Below are positions 5,720 through 12,012 of a DNA stretch of 35,053 nt, piece by piece. How positions within the stretch are numbered: position 1 is the first letter of the stretch; the number at the start of each line of letters is the position of its first letter. The notes under the pieces were generated by a model, which made no database searches, was not told where the DNA came from, and saw only the letters and a program-made list of their open reading frames with translations. Made by a program: the position numbers and the translations under genes. This DNA is from a virus, in IMG/VR virus record IMGVR_UViG_3300042988_000546, positions 1 to 35,053 of that record; one strand, 5' to 3'.

Positions 5720-6433
5720 AGCTGCGACAGCGTTCAACCATTGAGCAGCCATTGCATTTGCGACACCTTCAAATGTTTTAGAACTTTCTTTTTGACTAAT
5801 ACTTTTTGGTGTTGCTTTTTGCCCTCGTTTTTTACCACCAGTATTTGAAGGCAAATAAGGTACATAATTAGTTTCAAATTTTGTTGCCGTTAATAATGGT
5901 AAATTTTTTAACCAAAGCAAGGTGCGTTTGCTAAACTTATGCCCAAAAGCGTATGGCTCTATTCTTTGGCTATGTTTTGGCAAATTAAATATTTTCATTG
6001 GTGTTGGATTTTCAACGGCTATATGCTTTATTGGGGCATTCAACATTGCTTCAAAAAAGGCTTTACCTTGTAATCCTAATTCATACCTTTCAGCATTTAA
6101 TTTACCACCTTTGTAAAGCCATCTTGCACCTGCTTTACTTAAATAAGTACAAGGTGGGTGAGCAATCATTAAATCATATTTACCACTATACGCTTCTTTA
6201 ATTGCATCACCTTGTATATGCCATTGTGGATAGCCGCCACTACATTCTTGAATATCGCAACTAAAGGCTTCTACACCTAAAGCTCTAAATGCTTTACAAA
6301 CCGTTTGACTTTCTTCACAAGCGACTAAGACACGAAAGCCAGCAGGTAACAAATGGTTTGCCAAAATAGGGACTGACGAATCCGCTATTGGCATTTGTAA
6401 TTCTATTTGGCTGTATAACATTTTGCTGTTCAA
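5711..6433 (-). CDS. Cassette 15: DNA cytosine-methyltransferase-like protein
   Basis: The 240-residue protein opens its domain with RVLVACEESQTVCKAF (SAM-binding motif I region). It then has HPPCTYLS with the Pro-Cys of a C5-cytosine methyltransferase, and VENPTP at the position of the ENV motif. Phage proteins of this kind are commonly annotated as DNA cytosine methyltransferases. It probably modifies DNA against restriction, pairing with the adenine methyltransferase in cassette 1. It is small and lacks an obvious target-recognition domain, so specificity and activity are uncertain. Translation starts in the attC loop (MNSKMLYSQIEL..), and ANHLLPAG is attC-encoded. The TAA stop is the core at 5710-5713. 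Confidence 0.7.
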   Translation of the reverse strand: MNSKMLYSQIELQMPIADSSVPILANHLLPAGFRVLVACEESQTVCKAFRALGVEAFSCDIQECSGGYPQWHIQGDAIKEAYSGKYDLMIAHPPCTYLSKAGARWLYKGGKLNAERYELGLQGKAFFEAMLNAPIKHIAVENPTPMKIFNLPKHSQRIEPYAFGHKFSKRTLLWLKNLPLLTATKFETNYVPYLPSNTGGKKRGQKATPKSISQKESSKTFEGVANAMAAQWLNAVAACR

Positions 6434-6482
6434 ATTGACGTTAATAGATTTCCCTACTTCGGCAAGTCGAAACGTTGGCTGA
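6341..6482 (+). repeat. attC-like site O (end of cassette 15, last site of the array)
   Basis: The inverse core AAC is at 6348-6350 and the core GTT at 6474-6476. Arms are TTTGCC (6357-6362) and GGCAAG (6461-6466), with inner TAGGGA (6367-6372) and TCCCTA (6451-6456). The left arm carries GACTGACG. The match to the cassette's own start at 5710-5719 is 9 of 10. The bases after GTT belong to the phage backbone next to ssb. Confidence 0.85.
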
Positions 6483-6517
6483 AAATAAAATAGTAGTAGT
6501 GCTATCTTACTTTCAGC
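6478..6517. other. Short inverted repeat between the last core and ssb
   Basis: GCTGAAA (6478-6484) pairs with TTTCAGC (6511-6517). Two readings are possible: a weak terminator downstream of ssb (no U-tract is visible), or the worn remains of an inverse core belonging to a lost 16th cassette, because the repeat mirrors the core GTTGGCTGAAA. Confidence 0.35.
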
Positions 6518-6525
6518 ACATTAAA

Positions 6526-6894
6526 CTAAAAAGGCAAATCAGTATTATCATCAACAGGGCTGCTATTATTAGGCTGCTGCTGGTCTTGCGGCCTGCTGCC
6601 AGTTAGTGATATTTCATTTGCCCAAATTGTATAATCAAGTTTAGCTTCGCCATCTTGTGATTTATACACCTTTGGGTCTGGTCTGCCCCATATATTAAGC
6701 GATTGTCCTTTCTTTAAAAACCGCTCTAAATTTTCATTACTAGTGCAAATATTAACCCAAAGTGTTTTCTTATTGCCGTCTTTGTCTTTGCCTAAAGAAA
6801 CTGCAAAAGGAAATTTTAAAAATGGTTTACCACCGATAGTTACTTTTTCTGCATCCTTGCCTATATTACCATAGGCGAAAACTTTAATTGACAT
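6526..6894 (-). CDS. ssb: Single-stranded DNA-binding protein
   Basis: The 122-residue protein has the SSB OB-fold (MSIKVFAYGNIGKDAE.., LWVNICTSNEN.., SLNIWGRPDP) followed by a short Gln/Pro/Asn-rich linker and the acidic tip DDNTDLPF that recruits partner proteins. It binds phage single-stranded DNA during replication and recombination. It is the last backbone gene before the cassette array in the direction of transcription. Since folded single strands are the substrate in integron attC recombination and SSB counteracts such folding, its position beside the array may matter, but that is inference. Confidence 0.9.
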   Translation of the reverse strand: MSIKVFAYGNIGKDAEKVTIGGKPFLKFPFAVSLGKDKDGNKKTLWVNICTSNENLERFLKKGQSLNIWGRPDPKVYKSQDGEAKLDYTIWANEISLTGSRPQDQQQPNNSSPVDDNTDLPF

Positions 6895-7030
6895 TTGATT
6901 GATTTTTACGTGTGATTTGTAAATAGTTATTAATTAGCTCGATAATATCTTTAGGTGCTAAGAAAACGTTTTCTTTATCGAAAGGCTCGATTGCCTTTAA
7001 CAGAAAGTCGATTAGGTGCTGGTCTGACAT
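6884..7030 (-). CDS. Small hypothetical protein (48 residues)
   Basis: The ATG is at 7028-7030 (MSDQHLIDFLLKAIEPFDK..) and the TAA at 6884-6886. It overlaps the 3' end of the upstream gene by 19 bases and the ssb start by 11 bases, the tight packing usual in phage operons, and it fills the only gap between them. The product looks helical and soluble, and no family is recognised. Accepted on packing and codon-like composition rather than homology. Confidence 0.5.
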   Translation of the reverse strand: MSDQHLIDFLLKAIEPFDKENVFLAPKDIIELINNYLQITRKNQSNVN

Positions 7031-7284
7031 TGTTTGAATTTTTCAAGGTGATAAAATGCACGGTCTAAATTAGGCACTGAAAACGCCCAGATACCAAAGG
7101 CCTCATTGCTTGGAAAGCTTACGCAATCAAATCTAGTATTTTCAATATGCTTAAAAACTTCGTAACCAACTGTTCTACCATTGCTATCATCTACTTGCTT
7201 GTAAATATAGCCGATGCCTTTTTCTTCATGCACTTGCTCATATAAATAGCCATTCTTTTTCAAGTGCTTTGCTAATTGCCTCAT
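7012..7284 (-). CDS. Hypothetical protein
   Basis: The 90-residue protein (MRQLAKHLKKNGYLYEQVHE..) has a basic N-terminus and a mixed alpha/beta pattern with several aromatic residues (GIGYIYKQVDD, FGIWAFSVPNLDRAFYHL). I recognise no motif. It belongs to the run of small early-type genes between the metallophosphoesterase and ssb and is closely packed with its neighbours. Confidence 0.6.
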   Translation of the reverse strand: MRQLAKHLKKNGYLYEQVHEEKGIGYIYKQVDDSNGRTVGYEVFKHIENTRFDCVSFPSNEAFGIWAFSVPNLDRAFYHLEKFKQCQTST

Positions 7285-7311
7285 TGTTTTTGTTTTGTTT
7301 GAATGGTAAAT

Positions 7312-7542
7312 TTAACGCCTTTTCTTTTTAGTTGGTAGCGGTTGCTCAACTTTTTTTGGCTCAGGTTCAACGTAGGTAGCACTTACTTCGTGTGGGTGAG
7401 CGTAGAATTTCAATCCAACATCATTACGCATTAGCAGCATATCGTTATGCTTACCTAGGAACTCTAACACATCCCCTTTTACAGCGTACTCACTACGGTA
7501 CACCCAATTCTTAATGGTACAGGTAGCCCACATCGTTATCAT
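7312..7542 (-). CDS. Hypothetical small protein with basic tail
   Basis: The 76-residue protein has a beta-rich core (TIKNWVYRSEYAVKGDVLEFLG..) and a Pro/Lys-rich tail ending TKKKRR, which suggests nucleic-acid contact. An alternative ATG lies three codons in (MWATCT). It overlaps the upstream gene by 32 bases. No family is recognised. Confidence 0.6.
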   Translation of the reverse strand: MITMWATCTIKNWVYRSEYAVKGDVLEFLGKHNDMLLMRNDVGLKFYAHPHEVSATYVEPEPKKVEQPLPTKKKRR

Positions 7543-7780
7543 TGTCGCTTTCTTTTGAGGTTAAATATTCTTCGTTACTTGCCCAATATTGCCACTTAGC
7601 AGTATCAGTTAATGGTTCGCCCTCCCACACGGCTACTACGTTAATAAATTCGTTAGTCATGCCATTATCGGCCATCCATTTACCGTCACGGTATTTGATA
7701 GCGTAGCCCCAAATCTTGCCATTAGCGTCTTTTACTTCGTATGGCACGTTAGTTCGTGCCTCAGTTGCATCAATCCACAT
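7511..7780 (-). CDS. Hypothetical protein
   Basis: The 89-residue protein (MWIDATEARTNVPYEVKDAN..) contains beta-strand-like repeats (GKIWGYAIKYRDGKWM) and a very acidic C-terminus (KESDNDNDV). No motif is recognised. Its start overlaps the stop of the MazG-like gene and its end overlaps the next gene, which indicates translational coupling. Confidence 0.6.
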   Translation of the reverse strand: MWIDATEARTNVPYEVKDANGKIWGYAIKYRDGKWMADNGMTNEFINVVAVWEGEPLTDTAKWQYWASNEEYLTSKESDNDNDVGYLYH

Positions 7781-8087
7781 AAAGATTTAGTTTTTGTTGT
7801 AAGCGTTCTATTTTCTGTTTTTCGAGTTCCAAGACCTCATCGGTATTTGCAAAAATCATCTCTAGCTGTTGCATCATAATTTTTACATCGGCCATCTCTT
7901 CGCTAATATCGAAAAATGCTGTTTTCGATTGTGTGAATTTTTCGCTTACCGTTGCATGCCCATTGCTAATTCTACGCATTTTTAAGAGTGCCTTTGTTAG
8001 CTCTGACATTTCTTCAATGGCCATATCAATTTGGCTATCAACACCAAATGTTTTAATTGCATCTCGTAGTATTTTATCTTTACTCAT
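7770..8087 (-). CDS. MazG-like nucleotide pyrophosphohydrolase
   Basis: The 105-residue protein fits the all-alpha NTP pyrophosphohydrolase (MazG-like) superfamily. Helix QIDMAIEEMSELTKALLK (about 18-35) carries the EExxE-type metal-binding acids, and ISEEMADVKIMMQQLE (about 61-76) carries the matching ExxD pair. Such phage enzymes hydrolyse nucleoside triphosphates, possibly adjusting nucleotide pools or lowering an alarmone signal. It sits two bases from the next gene in the early-type operon. The family call is good; the substrate is unknown. Confidence 0.75.
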   Translation of the reverse strand: MSKDKILRDAIKTFGVDSQIDMAIEEMSELTKALLKMRRISNGHATVSEKFTQSKTAFFDISEEMADVKIMMQQLEMIFANTDEVLELEKQKIERLQQKLNLYVD

Positions 8088-8088
8088 G

Positions 8089-8346
8089 TTAAATATTTTT
8101 TAACGCTTCAACACTTTCATAATAAAGTGAAGCTTGTGTTTTGTAATTGCGTTCGCTTGGGTCAAGTTCCCAGTAATGCTTTTGCAGCTCCTTACGGGCT
8201 TCTTTTTTGGCAAATTGCCATAGTTCGTAGTTGTTGTAGCCTCGGTAGTTGATATCATTCTTAATGAGGCTTAAACAATGCTTAACGGTTTCTTTAGCTA
8301 GATGCTCCGCTTGCTGCTGTAAGTTGCTCAATTCTTGATTTTGCAT
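8089..8346 (-). CDS. Hypothetical helical protein
   Basis: The 85-residue protein is strongly helical (LSNLQQQAEHLAKETVKHCL.., WQFAKKEARKELQKHYWEL) with many charged and Gln residues. No known motif is visible. Its 5' end overlaps the end of the ERF gene by about 50 bases and its stop is one base from the MazG-like start, so it is cotranslated with them. Confidence 0.6.
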   Translation of the reverse strand: MQNQELSNLQQQAEHLAKETVKHCLSLIKNDINYRGYNNYELWQFAKKEARKELQKHYWELDPSERNYKTQASLYYESVEALKNI

Positions 8347-8887
8347 TGTCTTTTGCTTTTATAAATTTATCGTTTGTTTGAAAGGGTTTATTTGCACTCC
8401 AAATTTTCTTTACTTCATCAAGGCTGTTGGCCGTTCCCATAGCTTCACAGGCTAATATTAAAGGCGTTTTTATTGGCATTTGAGTCGCATTTTCGCCTTT
8501 CTCATGCTGATTGGTACTATCACTATCTTTTGTATCATCAATGGCAAAAAGGCCATTTAATGCGTATTTACGTGCGTAGCTACTTGCTGCCCCTGTCACT
8601 TGCGAACCATCCATACCTTTCTTACTTTCTTCTTCTCTGGCAAATGCTGTGGCCGTGTATGTCCCATCGGGCAAATGTAAGGTAGCTGTGGCCTTTATGT
8701 AAATTCTGCCGCCTACCTCTACTACTTCATCATTTATTAATAGTGCCGCTTCGTATTCTAACAAAACTTTTTTAGCAGCTTCTAGTATGTCTTCAGCGTT
8801 GCGGTAGTGATACTTGCCAAAGCTGTTATACTGGCTTTTCGGGGCTTTAATTGCCGATTGAATTTCGGCGAGTAGTTTTGTTGACAT
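8294..8887 (-). CDS. erf: ERF-family single-strand annealing recombinase
   Basis: From the ATG at 8885-8887 (MSTKLLAEIQSAIKAPKS..) the product is 197 residues. The pattern YNSFGKYHYRNAEDILEA.., GTYTATAFAREEE.. and especially ASSYARKYALNGLFAIDD is characteristic of the ERF family. These ring-forming proteins anneal complementary single strands during phage recombination and genome circularisation. The partner SSB is encoded in the same run. A longer frame reaching 8923 lacks support. The C-terminal third is variable and acidic, as is usual in this family. Confidence 0.85.
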   Translation of the reverse strand: MSTKLLAEIQSAIKAPKSQYNSFGKYHYRNAEDILEAAKKVLLEYEAALLINDEVVEVGGRIYIKATATLHLPDGTYTATAFAREEESKKGMDGSQVTGAASSYARKYALNGLFAIDDTKDSDSTNQHEKGENATQMPIKTPLILACEAMGTANSLDEVKKIWSANKPFQTNDKFIKAKDNAKSRIEQLTAASGASS

Positions 8888-9026
8888 GTTTTTGTTTTTC
8901 GTTTGAATGTAAAATTGTGCCAAAGATGAAGCATATAACCATTAGGCCAATGGCTTCAAAGTACATCTCATTATCTGCGTAGCTCATAGCCCCGATAATT
9001 AAGATAAAAATGATTAGTGCTCGCAT
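8847..9026 (-). CDS. Small membrane protein
   Basis: From the ATG at 9024-9026 the 59-residue product has two hydrophobic segments (RALIIFILIIGAMSY and IGLMVICFIFGTIL) separated by a short acidic turn, then a basic tail (KQKHVNKTTRRN). It is predicted to be a two-span inner-membrane protein. Overlaps on both sides (HTH gene before, ERF after) support translation. A role in exclusion or membrane perturbation is possible but not shown. Confidence 0.6.
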   Translation of the reverse strand: MRALIIFILIIGAMSYADNEMYFEAIGLMVICFIFGTILHSNEKQKHVNKTTRRNSIGN

Positions 9027-9196
9027 GTGATTTTTTTTAGTGCTTCGTAAACCCGTTGTGAACATCTGCGTTTTTTTATGGCATTGTAAAAAGTAGGCCG
9101 TGTTATGCCAATGTCATCGCAAGTGCTTTTAATGTTTGGGATTCTGCGAAGCTTGTTAATAAATCTTTGTTGCAATTGAATTGTGTAACCATTCAT
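9014..9196 (-). CDS. Small helix-turn-helix DNA-binding protein
   Basis: The 60-residue basic protein carries a helix-turn-helix-like stretch: KSTCDDIGITRPTFYNAIKK, followed by RRCSQRVYEALKKI. The ITRPTFYNAI segment resembles the recognition helix of small Cro/repressor-type regulators. It likely binds DNA and controls early transcription. It lies just after the promoter-bearing region near 9.45 kb, with one small gene between, so that promoter or the nearby inverted repeat could be its target (inference). Confidence 0.65.
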   Translation of the reverse strand: MNGYTIQLQQRFINKLRRIPNIKSTCDDIGITRPTFYNAIKKRRCSQRVYEALKKITCEH

Positions 9197-9232
9197 AAAT
9201 ACGTGCGTTACAGTCGCACCCCTGTTTAATTA

Positions 9233-9433
9233 TTAATTAGTTACCATTTTAGTTCTTGCTTCTTTGCTATTAGCAGCAGCTTTTTGCAAAGCGTTAAAAT
9301 TTTCAGGGAAGTAAGATTGAGCAACTTTTCTGCTAAGGTTAAACCAAAATGTTGCAAAATCCATGTAGTTGTTAAAGCTGTAAGTGTTACCAAATTTGTC
9401 GTTGAAGCTGTTGTAAACTTTAGTAGTAGTCAT
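9233..9433 (-). CDS. Hypothetical small protein, first gene after the 9.46 kb promoter
   Basis: The 66-residue protein (MTTTKVYNSFNDKFGNTYSF..) is rich in Asn, Phe and aromatic residues with a basic end. No family is recognised. It is the first gene downstream of a good Bacteroidota-type promoter and so probably among the first expressed of its transcription unit. Confidence 0.6.
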   Translation of the reverse strand: MTTTKVYNSFNDKFGNTYSFNNYMDFATFWFNLSRKVAQSYFPENFNALQKAAANSKEARTKMVTN

Positions 9434-9458
9434 GGCTATTTGTTTTTGTTTGATAAAT

Positions 9459-9466
9459 CAAAGATA
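9459..9466 (-). promoter_or_regulatory. Bacteroidota -7 promoter element TATCTTTG
   Basis: Read on the minus strand, TATCTTTG matches TAnnTTTG and lies about 28 bases before the ATG of the 9233-9433 gene, leaving a short leader. The -33 element is less clear. It would drive the early-type run from 9433 down to ssb and possibly on through the cassette array. Confidence 0.6.
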
Positions 9467-9516
9467 GGGTGCTTTTTTGAATGTAAAAAATATTTTTACA
9501 CTTTTCTGAAAAATAT

Positions 9517-9547
9517 TTTTAGCTAGCTATTGAGTAACTAGCTAAAA
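9517..9547. promoter_or_regulatory. Perfect 10-bp inverted repeat upstream of the early promoter
   Basis: TTTTAGCTAG (9517-9526) and CTAGCTAAAA (9538-9547) are perfectly complementary across an 11-base spacer. It lies after the stop of the 9585-9914 gene and about 50 bases upstream of the TATCTTTG element, so it could be a terminator for the former or an operator for the latter. The stem is A/T-rich, which favours an operator. Confidence 0.45.
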
Positions 9548-9584
9548 GCCTTGCCATTATTGGATTACAGAAAAATAAAAGAAA

Positions 9585-9914
9585 TTACTTGAGCTTTAAA
9601 AGTGCGTTACAAATAACTTCAATTGCTTTCTTTTTGGCTTTTTTTACGTCACTGCCATGCAACGCTTCATCGATGCTCTCAAGGCTTGCTAATGCAGTTG
9701 CAGCACTGTTAATGGCTTCATGTGGTGTCTGCTGTTCTAATAAATCAATAGCCTTTCGCATGTACACCAAATCATCTAGCTTTTCTTCGTAGCTATGCCT
9801 TAACCATTCCAATAGCGTTAAATCTGGCCTATCAACGGTTGTCCCGTATGTTTCTAGCCCTTTTAATTCTCTCGCCTTTAAATCGGCTATAATGGTATCT
9901 ATTATTAAGCTCAT
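9585..9914 (-). CDS. Hypothetical protein, possibly an all-alpha NTP-PPase-like fold
   Basis: The 109-residue helical protein contains KGLETYGTTVDRPDLTLLEW and SYEEKLDDLVYMRKAIDLLE (about 41-60). The first stretch and the EE..DD pairing resemble phage proteins related to MazG-like pyrophosphohydrolases. The C-terminal half is Ala-rich and helical and shows no motif. It overlaps the metallophosphoesterase start by 4 bases. The family assignment is tentative. Confidence 0.5.
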   Translation of the reverse strand: MSLIIDTIIADLKARELKGLETYGTTVDRPDLTLLEWLRHSYEEKLDDLVYMRKAIDLLEQQTPHEAINSAATALASLESIDEALHGSDVKKAKKKAIEVICNALLKLK

Positions 9915-10783
9915 AGCGTATATTGTGGTGTGGTTCTAAAATGTGGGTGAGCTTCAATCGTAAAATAACCATCGCTTCCTTTCAGGTGGCAATCGACAAA
10001 TACCCCGCCTAATGGTTTGGGTGGTCTGCCATTCTGCGTATGATAGCCGCTGCCAGTAAATTCTTGCTTATATGTGCTGCCCCTTAACAATAGTACTGGT
10101 TTAATTACAACCTTGTTTTCTTGTGCCGTGTCAGTCGTAAAGCATCGTGCAACCTCACCTATATTTTTCTCATGCACATGGCCGCTACTAAGGGCATCAG
10201 CATCTACGTACATCATTTGTCGGCTGTGTTCAATCTGGCCTCTAGTTACTGCACCACCGCCACCGCTACCATGATGGCAAAATACTTTATACATAGCCCT
10301 AATTCTATTAGCATGGTCGTACACTTTGAACACAACAAAGAACATATAACCAGCGTGTACACAGCCAACGCCTTCGCTAAAGGCTTCGATTATGTCATAT
10401 TCAAGCCTATTTAGTACGCCGCTTTCGTGGTTGCCTTGCCCGATAATCATTTGGTGGGCATACGGCTTGTACCATTCAATAGCCGTCTTTGTAACTGCTT
10501 GTAGGTAGTTATTTTTATTATGTTCTTCTCTTACATCAGCTTTTGAACCACGCCTATCGCCTTTACCCTGCATTAAGCAAAAAGTATCGCCTGGCATTAT
10601 AATAAGGTAATTATCTTCGATGGCCTTTTCTAAGTCCCTTTTAAGTAGGCTACGGTCGCATTTTGGGTTGTCCCAATGATGGTCTGGCGAATGAAAAAAC
10701 CCGAACCGATTTTCGCCTTTAGCAAGATGCACAGCAACCTCAACTAATGTGTTGTTGTGCTTTTTTATTTGGTATTTTGGCAT
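9911..10783 (-). CDS. Calcineurin-like metallophosphoesterase
   Basis: The 290-residue protein has the ordered metal-binding motifs of this superfamily: SPDHHWDN (about 32-39), PGDTF (64-68), GNHE (117-120), HH (170-171) and GHVH (201-204). It should hydrolyse phosphodiester or phosphomonoester bonds using two metal ions. Phage members are found among nucleic-acid metabolism genes, but substrate cannot be read from sequence. A Gly-rich loop (HHGSGGGG) follows the fourth motif. It lies between the endolysin and the small early-type genes. Confidence 0.85.
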   Translation of the reverse strand: MPKYQIKKHNNTLVEVAVHLAKGENRFGFFHSPDHHWDNPKCDRSLLKRDLEKAIEDNYLIIMPGDTFCLMQGKGDRRGSKADVREEHNKNNYLQAVTKTAIEWYKPYAHQMIIGQGNHESGVLNRLEYDIIEAFSEGVGCVHAGYMFFVVFKVYDHANRIRAMYKVFCHHGSGGGGAVTRGQIEHSRQMMYVDADALSSGHVHEKNIGEVARCFTTDTAQENKVVIKPVLLLRGSTYKQEFTGSGYHTQNGRPPKPLGGVFVDCHLKGSDGYFTIEAHPHFRTTPQYTL

Positions 10784-10787
10784 AAAG

Positions 10788-11444
10788 TTATTTAAGTATT
10801 TGTTGGCATAGGTTGTAAAGTCTTACCCTATCTTCCATACCTACCCATCCGCCATTCCAACGTCTTACCAGCTCTCTAAAATTATCTTGTATTGCTAATT
10901 GTTCTAAATTTTTGAATATGCAGAAAAACCAAAAAGCACTGTCCATAGCATATACTTCATCAGTCTGCACAAGATTAGCAACCTGCTGTATTGTAAGCCT
11001 TTCAGTACGGCCTATGTTAACGTGCTGGGTGTATAATGTGTAAGCATCACGGCCTGTTAATTGCGCATATCCACCTCCTCTAAAAGTCCAACCATCGTTA
11101 GGTAATGTATTGCCCATTCTGCCACCGTACACAAGATTAGCAAGCTTTTGCGGCTCATTAGTAAATGATGCTGCATTTCGCTTGCCTGCTTCGCTAGTTG
11201 TTGTAAAGCGTGAAGGCCACACGGCAACTAATCGCTGTGGCGTAGAATAATTAAGGTTTTCAACTAATATAGTAAAGCCGCCACTTTCATGTAAAAGGTT
11301 AGCCATAAACTCATGTACAACATCATAGCTAGTTATGTTGTAGCGTCTGCAACTATCATTGAATAAATCGGCTGTTTTTTCGGCCTTGTATTGGTTCATA
11401 CGTGGCCATAATTGCCTTAGCTGGTGTGCAGTTACCTTTATCAT
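10788..11444 (-). CDS. Endolysin, glycoside hydrolase family 19 type
   Basis: The 218-residue protein matches chitinase-like GH19 lysozymes of phages. ANLLHESGGF carries the likely catalytic glutamate (E53), and YGGRMGN and GWTFRGGGYAQLTGRDAY are typical substrate-cleft segments. It cuts peptidoglycan at lysis. It has no signal peptide, so it needs a holin; two small membrane proteins and a spanin-like protein are encoded just upstream. It ends with the ERV-like GGWVGMEDRVRLYNLC segment. Confidence 0.85.
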   Translation of the reverse strand: MIKVTAHQLRQLWPRMNQYKAEKTADLFNDSCRRYNITSYDVVHEFMANLLHESGGFTILVENLNYSTPQRLVAVWPSRFTTTSEAGKRNAASFTNEPQKLANLVYGGRMGNTLPNDGWTFRGGGYAQLTGRDAYTLYTQHVNIGRTERLTIQQVANLVQTDEVYAMDSAFWFFCIFKNLEQLAIQDNFRELVRRWNGGWVGMEDRVRLYNLCQQILK

Positions 11445-11451
11445 AGGTGGC

Positions 11452-11943
11452 CTATTTACGCTTGAATAATAGTAAGAACAACGCTAAATTAAGTAAAACG
11501 CTAATAACTAACGCAATTAAATAATTCTTTGCGTTCTTTTCGGCCTTCGCCTTGCCTTCGTTAGTTGCATATTGCTTGGTAGATAATTCGGCTAATTTGG
11601 CCGTTAAAAACGATACACGCTCTTTATCTTCTACCACAGCCTTAACGGTGTCTTTTACCACCTTCGTAACTGTTCTAGTAACAACCTTTGTAACTGTGTT
11701 GTTTAAGTATATACTATCAGTATCTACTTCACGAATGTATGTAGTATCGTGAACCTCAGTTGTAAAGGTATCGCCTTGAATAAAATCGAAAACAGTGTCG
11801 TTAACACATGGGTTCAATTCTTTATACTTACGGCCTACATCTTCAAAGGCTTGTGCATTCGTTAGAACTTTCTGCTTCGCTCTTTCAATAGACTTACACC
11901 CAAACAAAATAATAATAGCAATAATAAATAAAGCATGTTTCAT
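11452..11943 (-). CDS. Candidate unimolecular spanin (lipoprotein with C-terminal membrane anchor)
   Basis: The 163-residue protein starts with a lipoprotein signal (MKHALFIIAIIILFGC, lipobox LFGC), continues as a beta/coiled periplasmic stretch (VTKVVTRTVTKVVKDTV.., KERVSFLTAKLAEL) and ends with a strong transmembrane segment (YLIALVISVLLNLALFLLLF) plus KRK. An outer-membrane lipid anchor and an inner-membrane anchor on one chain is the unimolecular spanin layout, used to disrupt the outer membrane at the end of lysis. Position beside the endolysin and holin candidates fits. Assignment is by topology, not homology. Confidence 0.7.
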   Translation of the reverse strand: MKHALFIIAIIILFGCKSIERAKQKVLTNAQAFEDVGRKYKELNPCVNDTVFDFIQGDTFTTEVHDTTYIREVDTDSIYLNNTVTKVVTRTVTKVVKDTVKAVVEDKERVSFLTAKLAELSTKQYATNEGKAKAEKNAKNYLIALVISVLLNLALFLLLFKRK

Positions 11944-11987
11944 AATACATTATATTTGTAACGCTGACATGATTCGTAGATTCTCAT
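11940..11987 (-). CDS. Possible 15-codon leader peptide overlapping the spanin start
   Basis: An ATG at 11985-11987 opens MRIYESCQRYKYNVL, and its TGA overlaps the spanin ATG in an ATGA arrangement. This could couple translation or delay spanin synthesis. It is short, so chance cannot be excluded. Confidence 0.3.
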   Translation of the reverse strand: MRIYESCQRYKYNVL

Positions 11988-12012
11988 AGTTTTTTGTTTT
12001 TGTTTGAAGTGC

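Noticed and set aside
111-6482. CRISPR array or simple dispersed repeat family
   Set aside because: Spacing is irregular (about 240-760 bp), each unit contains a gene, and the repeats are palindromes with cassette-specific ends; no short spacers and no cas genes.
11952-11959. TATATTTG promoter element on the plus strand
   Set aside because: It matches the consensus but no plus-strand gene follows, and the A/T-rich context makes a chance match likely.
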